Below are positions 44,567-55,177 of a DNA stretch of 64,000 nt, one piece after another; the first letter of the stretch is position 1, and each line of letters begins with the position of its first letter. The notes under the pieces are model-generated. The model saw nothing but the letters and a program-made list of their open reading frames with translations. It was not told where the DNA came from and did not search any database. The stretch is from Hexactinellida sp. DTS-2022 (lineage: Eukaryota > Porifera > Hexactinellida): NCBI GenBank assembly GCA_028753945.1, contig JAPNXP010000015.1, forward strand, positions 434,001 through 498,000, written 5' to 3'. A program made the position numbers and the translations under genes.

Positions 44567-45580
44567 CTATGAGTCGGCATTACAGAACTCAGTAGCTAAC
44601 TTCCCCAACTGACCGAATTCGTGTTTGCTCGCATTCAGTAGTCGTATGTGTTTGGCGCTCAAACTTATATCCTTTGCCCGCCCGATTAGTTCCAGATTCT
44701 CTCTCAGCGCGGAATGCGCCTGCGCTATTTGTAGCCCCAGCTCCGTCTGCAGAGGTGTCAAGTGTCGCCTGGTTAGTTCCGGTACCACTTCCAGTTCGTA
44801 GAAATCTGTAAAGTTAGCCAGTAGGTATTTTAAGTTCTGAATGGAAGCGGAAATGCTTTTTATTTTAGTTATACATTCCACTCGGTTGCCATGCATCAGG
44901 TCAGCTAACTCTCCCGCTTCGTCGGAGCTAATCGACAAATATTCGATTTCCTTCGTTTGTGTCGCAATTTCACTTTCGATATTCGCTGCCTCACGCGCCA
45001 ATTCCCCCAACAGCGACACTATTCTAACACCTTGCTTTCCCTCCGCCCCCTCGCCCTCCCCCAGGCTGTCTAGCTCGATGTACTTCTTAATATCCGCCGG
45101 AATCAGATCTATGTCCCCTCTGCTGGTCGCTTCTCGCAGTTCCTCCTGCGACATGTCTGCCACCAGGTCCCTCCCCTGTGCCACCAGGGCGACACACTTA
45201 CCCTCCCCCAGCGTCTCGACCATGCATAGCAGTCTGCTTACGAACGCCACCTGTGCAGGGGTCTTTACGACACCGGAAACTAGCTCGAGATCGGAGGCCT
45301 CACAGAGACCGAGACAGGAGCATATGAATGCCAGTTTTCCAATCTGGGACTTAGTGTCGGTGTGTCTGCTGCCACTTGTGTGGTGTCCGCAGTCCACTTT
45401 ATCCACCGCGCCACCTAGCACCTCCTCCACGAGCCACTTTACAATCCTGTCTCGGGATTCCCCCGTCTCAAACACGAGGTCGCTCACCCAGCCCTCCTCC
45501 ACTCCCGTCATGTACGGACACCCCACGGAGACCAGTCGGGACATCAGGTCCGGGATATGCGGACAGGGCACACGAGCCAT
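44567..45580 (-). CDS. HAUS7: HAUS7-like augmin complex subunit
   Basis: Intronless, 337 residues (human HAUS7 368). The N-terminal module LVSVGCPYMTGVEEGWVSDL then RDRIVKWLVEEV matches the human CPFLEGL and RLEILEWMC block. Next, IGKLAFICSCLGLCEASDLELV matches the LMLCAPDDQELL segment, and the C-terminal half is coiled coil (about residues 190-335). HAUS7 is part of the augmin complex that recruits gamma-tubulin to spindle microtubules. Similarity is moderate and the family evolves fast, so this is likely rather than certain. Confidence 0.75.
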   Translation of the reverse strand: MARVPCPHIPDLMSRLVSVGCPYMTGVEEGWVSDLVFETGESRDRIVKWLVEEVLGGAVDKVDCGHHTSGSRHTDTKSQIGKLAFICSCLGLCEASDLELVSGVVKTPAQVAFVSRLLCMVETLGEGKCVALVAQGRDLVADMSQEELREATSRGDIDLIPADIKKYIELDSLGEGEGAEGKQGVRIVSLLGELAREAANIESEIATQTKEIEYLSISSDEAGELADLMHGNRVECITKIKSISASIQNLKYLLANFTDFYELEVVPELTRRHLTPLQTELGLQIAQAHSALRENLELIGRAKDISLSAKHIRLLNASKHEFGQLGKLATEFCNADS

Positions 45581-45948
45581 GTGTCAGCTGTTAGTTAATA
45601 CGCACAGTAGTTAACAGGCATATGGTACCAGTTAACAACTTACATAGGGGTTGTAAGTTACTGTATAATATAATTATACATAGGGTTTGTAAGTCACTGT
45701 ATTATATATGTCTGCTTAATATAAACTGAACAAGCCCTATGGTCCCAGTGTAACAACTTACATGTATTAAGTTGAATTCGCTTATTATGAAGTCTCTCTA
45801 TAATGAATACAATATTTAGCCCCTTGTATGTTGCTATAACACCTTACAGTATAATTTCAGACAGTTTGGTAAATATGAGTATAACAGTAAATACTTACAC
45901 ACACGCTAAAAGGATAACTAATAGATTCAGCTAAACTAATGTACATTC
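45581..45948. other. Intergenic with a degraded Tigger-like element
   Basis: 45690-45860 carries GTCTGCTTAATATAAACTG and GCCCTATGGTCCCAGTGTAAC words shared with the element at 376-623. No gene. Confidence 0.5.
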
Positions 45949-46464
45949 TTAGTGGAAGTCAACACTGAACCCGATACAGACCACCGGTTTTCCAGTTTGA
46001 TCTTTGACTTTAATTAACCCTTTAAAGTCTAGTGGAGGTATCGCACTGGGTAATTTACCATCAACCTTAAAGACATGAGTCTCGGCTGATATAGGACAGG
46101 GCACATTGCATTCTTTTGCTATATCACACAAGTCAAATGTATGAGTATATATTTTAACTCCAAATTCCATGACAATCATCTCTATTTCGCCACCATTCAC
46201 TACTTCTTTCAATGTCATGTTCACAATGACAGAAATATTATCTCCTTTATGGGGTATAGCCGGAGTAATATCAATGCGGTTAATAATCCCTTCATCAGAT
46301 GCATTACCGCAGTTCGTCAAGTTGGGTTTTGTCCCCTTTACAGGGTCAGCCTCAAGCAGAGAGCTAGCTGGAACAGTCTCCACGTCTAACTCCATTAGGA
46401 CTCCTCTCCCGACTGCATACACCAAACAGAGCGATAGCAGCACCGACAGTAAGCCCACCTGCAT
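45949..46464 (-). CDS. ML-domain secreted protein, tandem copy 1
   Basis: Intronless, 171 residues. Signal peptide MQVGLLSVLLSLCLVYAVG and the following stretch to about residue 43 are almost identical to copies 2 and 3. Mature ML domain: TNCGNASDEG, FDLCDIAKECNVPCPI, LIKVKDQTGKPVVCIGF. The proline-rich second half differs strongly from the other copies. Likely lipid-binding and exported; ligand unknown. Confidence 0.85.
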   Translation of the reverse strand: MQVGLLSVLLSLCLVYAVGRGVLMELDVETVPASSLLEADPVKGTKPNLTNCGNASDEGIINRIDITPAIPHKGDNISVIVNMTLKEVVNGGEIEMIVMEFGVKIYTHTFDLCDIAKECNVPCPISAETHVFKVDGKLPSAIPPLDFKGLIKVKDQTGKPVVCIGFSVDFH

Positions 46465-46628
46465 TATAACGAATCTAGGTTACACTAAGGAACGTATAGC
46501 TAACTAATAGCAGTGATTAATCGGGACCGAGTCATGTTAGTAAGCTGACCAAGGGACCTTATAACACAGCGAAATATATGTGTGTGATTACTTGAAGAAA
46601 AGTTAGAGTATAGGTTTTAAAATTAGAG

Positions 46629-46718
46629 TACAGTCACTCCGCTTAATAGAGCTTAATCGCTTAATCGGGTCAAAACAACCTGGTCCCGAGGTGACTCTAT
46701 TAAGCGGAGTCGACTGTA
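46629..46718. mobile_element. 86-bp MITE with proven TA insertion site
   Basis: CAGTCACTCCGCTTAATAG ... CTATTAAGCGGAGTCGACTG, element 46631-46716. The paralogous spacer near 47604-47620 lacks it: there GAGTATTTGAATTAAATAGGG is continuous, while here a single TA is duplicated around the insert. Confidence 0.95.
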
Positions 46719-46945
46719 TTTGAATTAAATAGGGCCTGGGACAGTATATTCCTTATCACAAGGCATTTCATTATAAGTGCTGTTGTACAAGTTGATCGTA
46801 CTTGTATAGTATGTAAAACTTGAACTGGGATTAAAACTCTTAAAATATATTAAATAAAATCGATAAAATACACGCTATTCTATAAACTAAACTACTGTTA
46901 AAAGAGGAAATACGAAATAAAACCTGTACAAAGGTTGCTCACTAT

Positions 46946-47446
46946 TCAGATTTCTAGGTCTAAATTCACACACGCGAGCTCCTTACCGTCCTGATCAAAT
47001 ACCTTGACGTAACCAGTAACGTGTGCCGAGGGACTCGGAGGAATTAATTCAGTTATCTTATTCGTCGCAGTGCCAGGTGGAAGGGGGCATGTTTGGTTCT
47101 CTCTAGCGAGGGTACTGCAAAGGTCGTAATGAAAGGTTTTATGTAAAATACTCCAGTAAATTCTCACTTCTATTTCCCCACTGGTTACTTGTTCTTTCAG
47201 CAAAATTGTGGCGGTTACCGTCACGTTCATGCCCAGTTGAGGCGGATTAGGCTCAATAATTACTTGCAGAATTTCAGCTTCATCAGTTGGAGTAGTGCAG
47301 TTCGTCCAAATGGGGTTTGTTACGGGGTCAGCCTCAAGCAGAGAGCTAGCAGGAACAGTCTCCACGTCTAACTCCATTAGGACTCCTCTCCCGACTGCAT
47401 ACACCAAACAGAGCGATAATAGCACCGACAGTAAGCCCACCTGCAT
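46946..47446 (-). CDS. ML-domain secreted protein, tandem copy 2
   Basis: Intronless, 166 residues, with the shared signal peptide and pro-region. Mature ML domain: WTNCTTPTDEAE, YDLCSTLARENQTCPLPPG, VKVFDQDGKELACVNLDLEI. Closest to copy 3 in the mature domain. The spacer downstream and upstream is also duplicated between copies. Confidence 0.85.
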   Translation of the reverse strand: MQVGLLSVLLSLCLVYAVGRGVLMELDVETVPASSLLEADPVTNPIWTNCTTPTDEAEILQVIIEPNPPQLGMNVTVTATILLKEQVTSGEIEVRIYWSILHKTFHYDLCSTLARENQTCPLPPGTATNKITELIPPSPSAHVTGYVKVFDQDGKELACVNLDLEI

Positions 47447-47837
47447 TATAACGAATCTAGGTTACACTAAGGAACGTATAGCTAACTAATAGCAGTGATT
47501 AATCGGGACTGAGTCATGTTAGTAAGCTGACCAAGGGACCTTATAACACAGCGAAATATATGTGTGTCATTACTTATAGAAAAGTTAGAGTATAGGTTTA
47601 AAATTAGAGTATTTGAATTAAATAGGGTGGGACAGTATATTCCTTATCACAAGGCATTTCACTATAAGCACTGTTGTACAAGTTGATCGTACTTGTATGA
47701 GTAACTTAATTAACTGGGATTAAAACTCTTAAAATATATTAAATAAAATCGATAAAACACACGCTATGAATCTATAAACTAAACTACTGCTAAAAAAGAA
47801 AATACGAAATAAAACCTGTTCAAAGGTTGCTCACTAT

Positions 47838-48338
47838 TCAGAGTTTTATGTCTAAATCCACACAACCGAGCTCCTTACCGTTCTGATCAAATACCTTGAC
47901 GGTACCAGTAACGTGTGCCGAGAGGCCCGAAGGGATTGACTCAGTTATGCTATGCGTCGAAGTGCCAGGTGGAAGGGGGCATGTCTGGTTAGCTTTAGCG
48001 AGGGTTTTGCAAAGGTCGAAGGTCTTGGTGAAAGGAATAAAATCAACTTTAATTTTCGCTACTATTTCCCCACTGGTTACTTGTTCTTTCAGCAAAATTG
48101 TGGCGGTTACCGTCACGTCCTTGCCGGGTTGAGGCGGATTTGGCTTAATAATTACTATCAGAATTCTAGCTTCATCAGATCCCTTAGAGCAGTTACTCCA
48201 AATGGGTTTTGTTACGGGCTCAGCCTCAAGCAGAGAGCTAGCAGGAACAGTCTCCACGTCTAACTCCATTAGGACTCCTCTCCCGACTGCATACACCAAA
48301 CAGAGCGATAGCAACACCGACAGTAAGCCCACCTGCAT
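47838..48338 (-). CDS. ML-domain secreted protein, tandem copy 3
   Basis: Intronless, 166 residues. Shared signal peptide; mature ML domain with WSNCSKGSDEAR, FDLCKTLAKANQTCPLPPG and VKVFDQNGKELGCVDLDIKL. Upstream of its ATG about 60 bp still matches copies 1 and 2, then the similarity stops. Confidence 0.85.
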   Translation of the reverse strand: MQVGLLSVLLSLCLVYAVGRGVLMELDVETVPASSLLEAEPVTKPIWSNCSKGSDEARILIVIIKPNPPQPGKDVTVTATILLKEQVTSGEIVAKIKVDFIPFTKTFDLCKTLAKANQTCPLPPGTSTHSITESIPSGLSAHVTGTVKVFDQNGKELGCVDLDIKL

Positions 48339-48444
48339 TATAACGAATCTAGGTTACACTAAGGAACGTATGTATACTAGTGATATTATTTGTAATAAAT
48401 AAGTTTGAAAATAAAAGAGTCGTATTTTAAACTGTAGAAACAAG

Positions 48445-48903
48445 TTAAGAATATATTCTCAATTTAAAATCAACACACATAATGTTAGACCTGCTGTTGT
48501 TATCGGAAAAAGCAGAGATTCGACCAGTATACTCCCCCTCAGGATACAAACAGGTTAATTCATAGGGGAGTGTGTGGTACCCCTCTGTGATGGGACAAGG
48601 GAGCCCTTTGTCGTTGGTATAATTACAAAGTCGCCTATTTTCGTAGATAATCCTTTCTCCCTCGTCGTATATTACTATTCTAATATCGCCCCTTGACACC
48701 TCTTCGGAAACATGGAGCTTAATTGTCACCTTGAAAGGTTGTCTCCTTTTGGGTGGGTTGGGAAAGAGCGACACATTTTTAACACTAGCGATACACGAAT
48801 GGTTACAATTGTTCCAAATAACTTCTCTATAAGTTGTTGGGTTTAAGCCTCTACTTGTGACGAATACAGCTACCAATAATATAAGCAAACAAACGAGTCT
48901 CAT
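48445..48903 (-). CDS. ML-domain secreted protein, divergent copy 4
   Basis: Intronless, 152 residues. Signal peptide MRLVCLLILLVAVFVTSRG is unlike copies 1-3. ML Cys pattern kept: WNNCNHSCIASV, RRLCNYTNDKGLPCPI, LTCLYPEGEYTG, IMCVDFKLRI. Oldest or most diverged member of the cluster. Confidence 0.85.
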   Translation of the reverse strand: MRLVCLLILLVAVFVTSRGLNPTTYREVIWNNCNHSCIASVKNVSLFPNPPKRRQPFKVTIKLHVSEEVSRGDIRIVIYDEGERIIYENRRLCNYTNDKGLPCPITEGYHTLPYELTCLYPEGEYTGRISAFSDNNSRSNIMCVDFKLRIYS

Positions 48904-49207
48904 TTAATTAAGTTTTTTTAATAATACCTATTTATTCCTATTTTATATTCCATGCAGTTATAATTTAATCACGAGGAAAGGTATTAGGTTTGCAATACAA
49001 TTATCTATCAATTAGTAGAAAGGGAATATCTGGTGATCGAATGATATTATATCAGTTACCACCTCACCACCTTATCAGTTCTATAGTACAGTGAACTCCC
49101 GTTATAACGAATATCCGGATATAACGAAGGGATTTACAGATCCCAAGCACTTCGTTATAACGAGAGTTCACTGTAATAACAAGTATTACTTGGTTAGCAA
49201 TAGAGTC
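48904..49207. promoter_or_regulatory. Divergent intergenic region with MITE 49087-49175
   Basis: Between ML copy 4 (minus) and the channel gene (plus). The MITE (CAGTGAACTCCCGTTATAACG ... TTATAACGAGAGTTCACTG, TA flanks) ends 32 nt before the channel ATG and may belong to its 5'UTR. Promoter role is inferred from position only. Confidence 0.5.
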
Positions 49208-51394
49208 ATGGCTACTTTTACTACTCCCGACTCTCCCACTCTCACTAATTTCGTTTCCAAATTCGGTTATTCGCATTCGCGTAAGAGCAGCAGTAACTCG
49301 ATCACGAGTATGGAGAGCACTAAGCTACAAATGATAGGGCCGCATGTCGGCAACGACCAATCTTCCGATTCAGATGACGAAGTGGAGAAAAGTGACACAA
49401 AATTAGATTTATCTCCGAAATGGAACCTCAAAAGACCGGACTATAACTTGAAGGGGAGAAGGAAGTTTATAGAGACCACGCTTGGAATACATTTTGAAGA
49501 GCCATACAATTGTAAATCTCTGCTAACATATACTTTGGATGAACATGGACAGTTATACTTTATGTGTACTCTTTTGGTTAGTCTAGCAGCTCTTTATAGC
49601 TTTGTTATAATTCCAATTAGAATTTCGAATGATGACCTTTTCTTGCTACAGTCAAATTGCACAAAGAATGAGAATAGCTACCTTATGGAAGATTATACGG
49701 CGTTTCACATTTTAGATTTGTTGGTTGACTTCTTGTTTCTTTTTGATATTTTCTTTTGTCAAAGTCGCGTGCAATTCGTTTCGAAAGCGGACGGAAATAC
49801 AATCGATAGTTTTCGAGAAACTCTGAAGCGTTATGTGGGAAAATTCTCATTCTACGTTGATGTGTTTGCAATCATTGTCCCCTTTGCTGACGTCATTCAG
49901 TATTTCTTTACTCATTGGCACCACCCGCTGCTCCGCTGTCTCAGACTCCTAAAAATGCTAAGAGTTTGGCAATTCGGTTCCTTAATTGAAAGGAAATTTT
50001 CTTTCGCGCAAAGATTCCGACAGTTTAAGGCCCTCTTGCAGGTTGTGTTGCTATCGAATTTGATTGGCTCTCTGTTCTTCCTATACTACCGAAACCAGAG
50101 CTGCATGAAAGAAGGGATTTTTAAGAATTTTGAATCAATCGAGCAGAAAGATATGAACCCTTATCCTATTCTGTTTTCGTTCTACTGGGGTTTTGTAATG
50201 ACCACAAATATCCATAACCAAGCGAGGCCTGTAGGCCCTGGGCAGTTTATATTTATGATTGTCTGTCACTTTATCGGCGCACTGAATATGGCATACCTAT
50301 ACGCCATATTCGTATCCTCACTACGAATTAAAAATTGGCAAAGGAAACAATTTTTGATTAAATCCCAAAGAGCAAAACAGATTTTTAAACTATCAAAAAT
50401 TCCTCCTACGGATCCCTCACAGCAAAAAGCAGCAGATTATTTCGAATATGGCTATGACAACCGAATCGATATTTTAGAAAAAACAATCCTTTCCTATTTC
50501 CCCAAAAAACTAGGTTTAAATGTCTACAAAGAGAGCTACTACTCTATTGTAACAAAACCTGAGATTTTCAAGAAGATGTCTCCTAGCTTTTTCAACTATT
50601 TAATACCCAGAATGGAGAACAACTACTTTTTGCCCGGAGAGTATATTTATCAGTTTAACGAAGTCGCGAAGGAAATGTATATAATTACGAAGGGCAGCGT
50701 AGAAATCCTAGAGCAACTGGGCAGTGGTGGACAGATATTCCCGACTGAAATTAAGAAAGGAGAGTCGTTCGGTTTTAAGGAACTTTTCGCTGACGAAGAT
50801 GAAAGGAAACGAACGGGAGACGCCCGGACACTAGGGTTCGTCCACTGTATCGTAATTTTAAGACGAGACCTGGATATAATAACCAAAACTTATCTGTCTG
50901 AAAATGACACGAAACAAATGAAGAAAAATATGGAATCCGTGAAAGGAAAGTTCTTTCAAGATAAACTCAAACACGCGCGCGATAGGAAATGGAGCGAAAT
51001 GGATGCGCTTAACGTAGACGAGCACATCCAGAATTCGTTAATGCAAGCACTTAAGATGATACAGGTTCTGCTCACGCTCAGAAAATACATGCTAGAGTAT
51101 GAAGTTGTGGAGAATTCTGATAGCGAGGAGCCGGTCAGCATGTCGGATCTGGAAATCGAAGGAGATCTGGAAGAGTTAATATCCCCCGAGACAAGCCCCC
51201 AGCCTAAGAGAATAACGCCCTCCGTCATTCGAAATCCGAAAATATTAGAAAAATATTCTGTCTCTAGAACCCTGACTACGCTGGCTTCTATAAGTGAGTT
51301 TCCGAGCGAAATAACAATCGGGAGGGTGCCAATAAGAGCTCCGAAAATGAGATTTCTCAGCAAACAAACGACAGCGAAAGAAAGCGAATTATAA
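49208..51394 (+). CDS. CNG/HCN-family voltage-sensor channel with atypical pore
   Basis: Intronless, 728 residues from ATG 49208. Ser/Thr-rich N-terminus, then six membrane segments (about 130-430): S4-like LLRCLRLLKMLRVWQFGSL, pore segment FSFYWGFVMTTNIHNQARP, a C-linker with EYGYDNRIDILEKTIL, and a cyclic-nucleotide-binding fold (PGEYIYQFNEVAKEMYIITKG). The selectivity filter reads TTNIHNQ rather than TIGET (CNG) or GYG (HCN/K+). The phosphate-binding cassette is FGFKELF...RTGDARTLG, lacking the usual FGE glutamate. So it may be non-selective, ligand-insensitive or a modulatory subunit. The C-terminus is disordered. Confidence 0.85.
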   Translation: MATFTTPDSPTLTNFVSKFGYSHSRKSSSNSITSMESTKLQMIGPHVGNDQSSDSDDEVEKSDTKLDLSPKWNLKRPDYNLKGRRKFIETTLGIHFEEPYNCKSLLTYTLDEHGQLYFMCTLLVSLAALYSFVIIPIRISNDDLFLLQSNCTKNENSYLMEDYTAFHILDLLVDFLFLFDIFFCQSRVQFVSKADGNTIDSFRETLKRYVGKFSFYVDVFAIIVPFADVIQYFFTHWHHPLLRCLRLLKMLRVWQFGSLIERKFSFAQRFRQFKALLQVVLLSNLIGSLFFLYYRNQSCMKEGIFKNFESIEQKDMNPYPILFSFYWGFVMTTNIHNQARPVGPGQFIFMIVCHFIGALNMAYLYAIFVSSLRIKNWQRKQFLIKSQRAKQIFKLSKIPPTDPSQQKAADYFEYGYDNRIDILEKTILSYFPKKLGLNVYKESYYSIVTKPEIFKKMSPSFFNYLIPRMENNYFLPGEYIYQFNEVAKEMYIITKGSVEILEQLGSGGQIFPTEIKKGESFGFKELFADEDERKRTGDARTLGFVHCIVILRRDLDIITKTYLSENDTKQMKKNMESVKGKFFQDKLKHARDRKWSEMDALNVDEHIQNSLMQALKMIQVLLTLRKYMLEYEVVENSDSEEPVSMSDLEIEGDLEELISPETSPQPKRITPSVIRNPKILEKYSVSRTLTTLASISEFPSEITIGRVPIRAPKMRFLSKQTTAKESEL

Positions 51395-52290
51395 ATTATT
51401 GCCTTAACAACCATGGACACTTAGATTACTTTTTATTTCATAATTTTTCTAAATTTTTGTTTATTTTAAATAAAGTATTAATTTTAAGGAATTACTATAT
51501 CGGCCAAAAACTTTTCTAATGTAATTCTCAGACATTTGCAAAGTAGTAATTCTAAACGAAATAACTTATATGTAGACCGTCTATTTCTAGACCAGGTTTT
51601 CTTACATATACATTAGTATTACCCATAGACGGCAGGGCTTTTGGTCTACAGAATTTATAGACGGTCTACAAATTTTTGGCTTATTTATATGGCTTTTATA
51701 GACCGTCTACATATAAAGATGCTCTTTTTAAATTAACATTTGCGAAGCCGGGTTTTTATATAGTAAAAGGTTGACCGAAAGCAGAGTTTTTATTTAGGTT
51801 TTAGCCCAAATCTAAACTTTAAACTTATCAGATAACATATCGGTTTAGTGGTAGATTAATATTTATGAAATAATTACTTCATCCTTATGGTTGCATTTTG
51901 CTGTATATTCTGCTGTAAAGTGTGGGTGAATAATGATGTTCTTAAATAACAATAATCTTAACCACTATTATGATGTAGGCATATGTGGTACTATGTGACA
52001 GGTATATGTGAGTAGGTTAAAGCATTTCTAAGCGAGAACTTACTTTAATTTGTTTTCGGATTTCTAAGCGAATTTCGTAAGCTCAGACGGCTGTCTCGAA
52101 TTTATTTAGGTTCGATAAATAATTGGACAACTCTAAACAAATTTGTTGACACAATTTCCTATATAGTATGTGGTTGTCATAAAGTTCTATATAACTCTTG
52201 GTCAAATATAGATTTGTCTTAATTAGAGTATGTAAGTAATATAGCAGTATTTTGAACCCCACGCATGAGTGCTAATTTATATTGTGAGTA
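51395..52290. other. Intergenic, nested repeats
   Basis: 51490-51775 is a member of the ATATCGGCCAA-family interrupted by a complete element 51566-51713 (TATATGTAGACCGTCTAT ... ATAGACCGTCTACATATA, inverted). The rest, 51780-52290, shows nothing recognisable. Confidence 0.6.
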
Positions 52291-52456
52291 TACAGTGGAT
52301 ACCGGTCATAAGAACATCGTCGGGAACTGCATATAGTGTTCTTGTTCTTATAACCGCCATAAATTATATAGGGTATATGTCAACCGTTTTCCATTAGAAT
52401 GTTCTTATATCCGGTATGTTCTTATAACCGGTGTTCTTATATCCGATATCCACTGT
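52291..52456. mobile_element. Tigger-like MITE directly before RWDD1
   Basis: TACAGTGGATACCGGTCATAAG left end and TTATATCCGATATCCACTGTA right end, with repeated TTCTTATAACCG words. TA flanks. Ends 14 nt before the RWDD1 ATG. Confidence 0.8.
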
Positions 52457-52470
52457 AGTGTATTGTTATA

Positions 52471-53163
52471 ATGGCAGATCTAGAAACGTATAGACAGGAA
52501 CAAGAGGGAGAGATAGAAACTTTAAAATGCATCTACTCTTCGGATGAATTTACGATATTAGACGAGACAAGTTTTGAAATTAAGCTAACTTCCGAATTAG
52601 AAGAGGTTGATGAGTACAGTAACGCGGGCCGCTATGGGTTGATAATTAAGTTCACATACGTACCAACCTACCCCCAATTGCCGCCTCTGTTTGAGCTCAG
52701 ATCGGCCTACTCGACCCCTGAAGAGGTCGTAAATGGGATCAGCAGAGAAATGGGGTCCCTTGTTGGGAGCTACACTGGACAGGTTATGATATACGATCTG
52801 TGTAGCGAGATTCAACAGAAACTGTCGGACGCACTTGGCCGCATAACCGACCTTTCGGATGGAATCGTGTCTGTTAAGGAAGAAACGCCCGCTGAGCTCT
52901 ATGGCACAATGGTTACGGAGGAAACATTCCTGGAATGGAACACGAAATTCCGAGCAGAAATGTTGGAGTTTAATTGTAAAAAAAAGTTGGAATTGGATCC
53001 AGGGAAGTTGACAGGACGACAGTTATTCGAGAAAGATGAAAAGTTATTTTTATCCGACATTCAGTTCTTAGAAACAGACGGAAATGAGTTCGAAGACCCG
53101 ATTGAAATAGATGAGTCTCTTTTTCAGGATTTGGGGGGACTCGATTTGGATGAGTGTAACTAA
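52471..53163 (+). CDS. RWDD1: RWD domain-containing protein 1 (DFRP2/Gir2 type)
   Basis: Intronless, 230 residues (human 243). N-terminal RWD domain: YRQEQEGEIETLKCIY, then FTYVPTYPQLPPLFEL, the family's YPxxPP motif. Then a helical region with TEETFLEWNTKFRAEM and LTGRQLFEKDEKL, which is the DFRP2 signature that binds the GTPase DRG2. Acts in the cytoplasm in translation-linked DRG2 control. The acidic C-terminal tail ends in EDPIEIDESLFQDL. Confidence 0.93.
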   Translation: MADLETYRQEQEGEIETLKCIYSSDEFTILDETSFEIKLTSELEEVDEYSNAGRYGLIIKFTYVPTYPQLPPLFELRSAYSTPEEVVNGISREMGSLVGSYTGQVMIYDLCSEIQQKLSDALGRITDLSDGIVSVKEETPAELYGTMVTEETFLEWNTKFRAEMLEFNCKKKLELDPGKLTGRQLFEKDEKLFLSDIQFLETDGNEFEDPIEIDESLFQDLGGLDLDECN

Positions 53164-53657
53164 TTAGTTTGTAGCAATTTGATGTAATAGAATACTTGTT
53201 ATGACTCATATCAACGAGTCAGGGCACATGGAATTTATCAAAGAGGGTTTTTAAATAGATTTCTTGTCGTTAATACAATTAATTAAGAAATCTTACTCTT
53301 ACAAGCAGTTTGAGGTTAATATACTTTAGAGAATAACTGTTTACAACAGCACACTTGTTATTGTTTAAACTGATTACAACCATTGTGTGTGTCTGACACA
53401 TCAGCATGTCGCTACTAATTTCATTAAATAGGTGAAAACTCTAATATTTTGTCTCGCATTGGCATTGACTCTACTTTAGTTATAGAGTCTCTTATTTCAC
53501 AAATTTATAATTAATCAAACAGGTGTCCTTGTCACTACAGGCCCTAAGCAAGCTTTCAAAAACGAAACGAAACAAGGTTTTAAGCTACAAAATCCGGGCT
53601 TAAGGATTTCAGCATCCAAAGCTGTATTTGTATTATTAATTTCGCGATTAATAATAC
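53164..53657. other. Intergenic, AT-rich
   Basis: Nothing recognised before the MITE at 53658. Confidence 0.5.
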
Positions 53658-53815
53658 TACAGTAGACTCTCGTTAATAGGAACACAGATAAGGGAAATAT
53701 CGGTTAAAGAGTACAAGGTTAATTCCCCTAGCCTATACAAATGCATGCAAGTGACTCCGGTTAATACGAACACATTATACGGCCCCTGGTGTTCCTATTA
53801 ACAGAGTCTTCTGTA
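53658..53815. mobile_element. Tigger-like MITE directly before CDKL1
   Basis: TACAGTAGACTCTCGTTAATAG left end and CTATTAACAGAGTCTTCTGTA right end. TA flanks. Ends 18 nt before the CDKL1 ATG. Confidence 0.8.
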
Positions 53816-53824
53816 CTTAATTAG

Positions 53825-54937
<1,113 letters not shown>

Positions 54938-55177
54938 TCTTTATTTTCAGACACAGATACTATAAATTCATATCTTAACTCAGTATTTACTCATGTTTTT
55001 TGCTGTTTTTGTTTGTTAAAATACATATTTTATCTTTACCATATACAGTTATTCTAGAAACTACAAATTCTAATTCATTATACAACCTACATTCCTAAAT
55101 ACTCACTATATCTAGTACCATACAAACTAATAGTAGAACTATAGCTAACAAACTAGTACTAACGAAGCAAATACTTA
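54938..55177. other. Short convergent spacer
   Basis: AT-rich spacer between the 3' ends of CDKL1 and NPEPPS; no feature seen. Confidence 0.5.
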
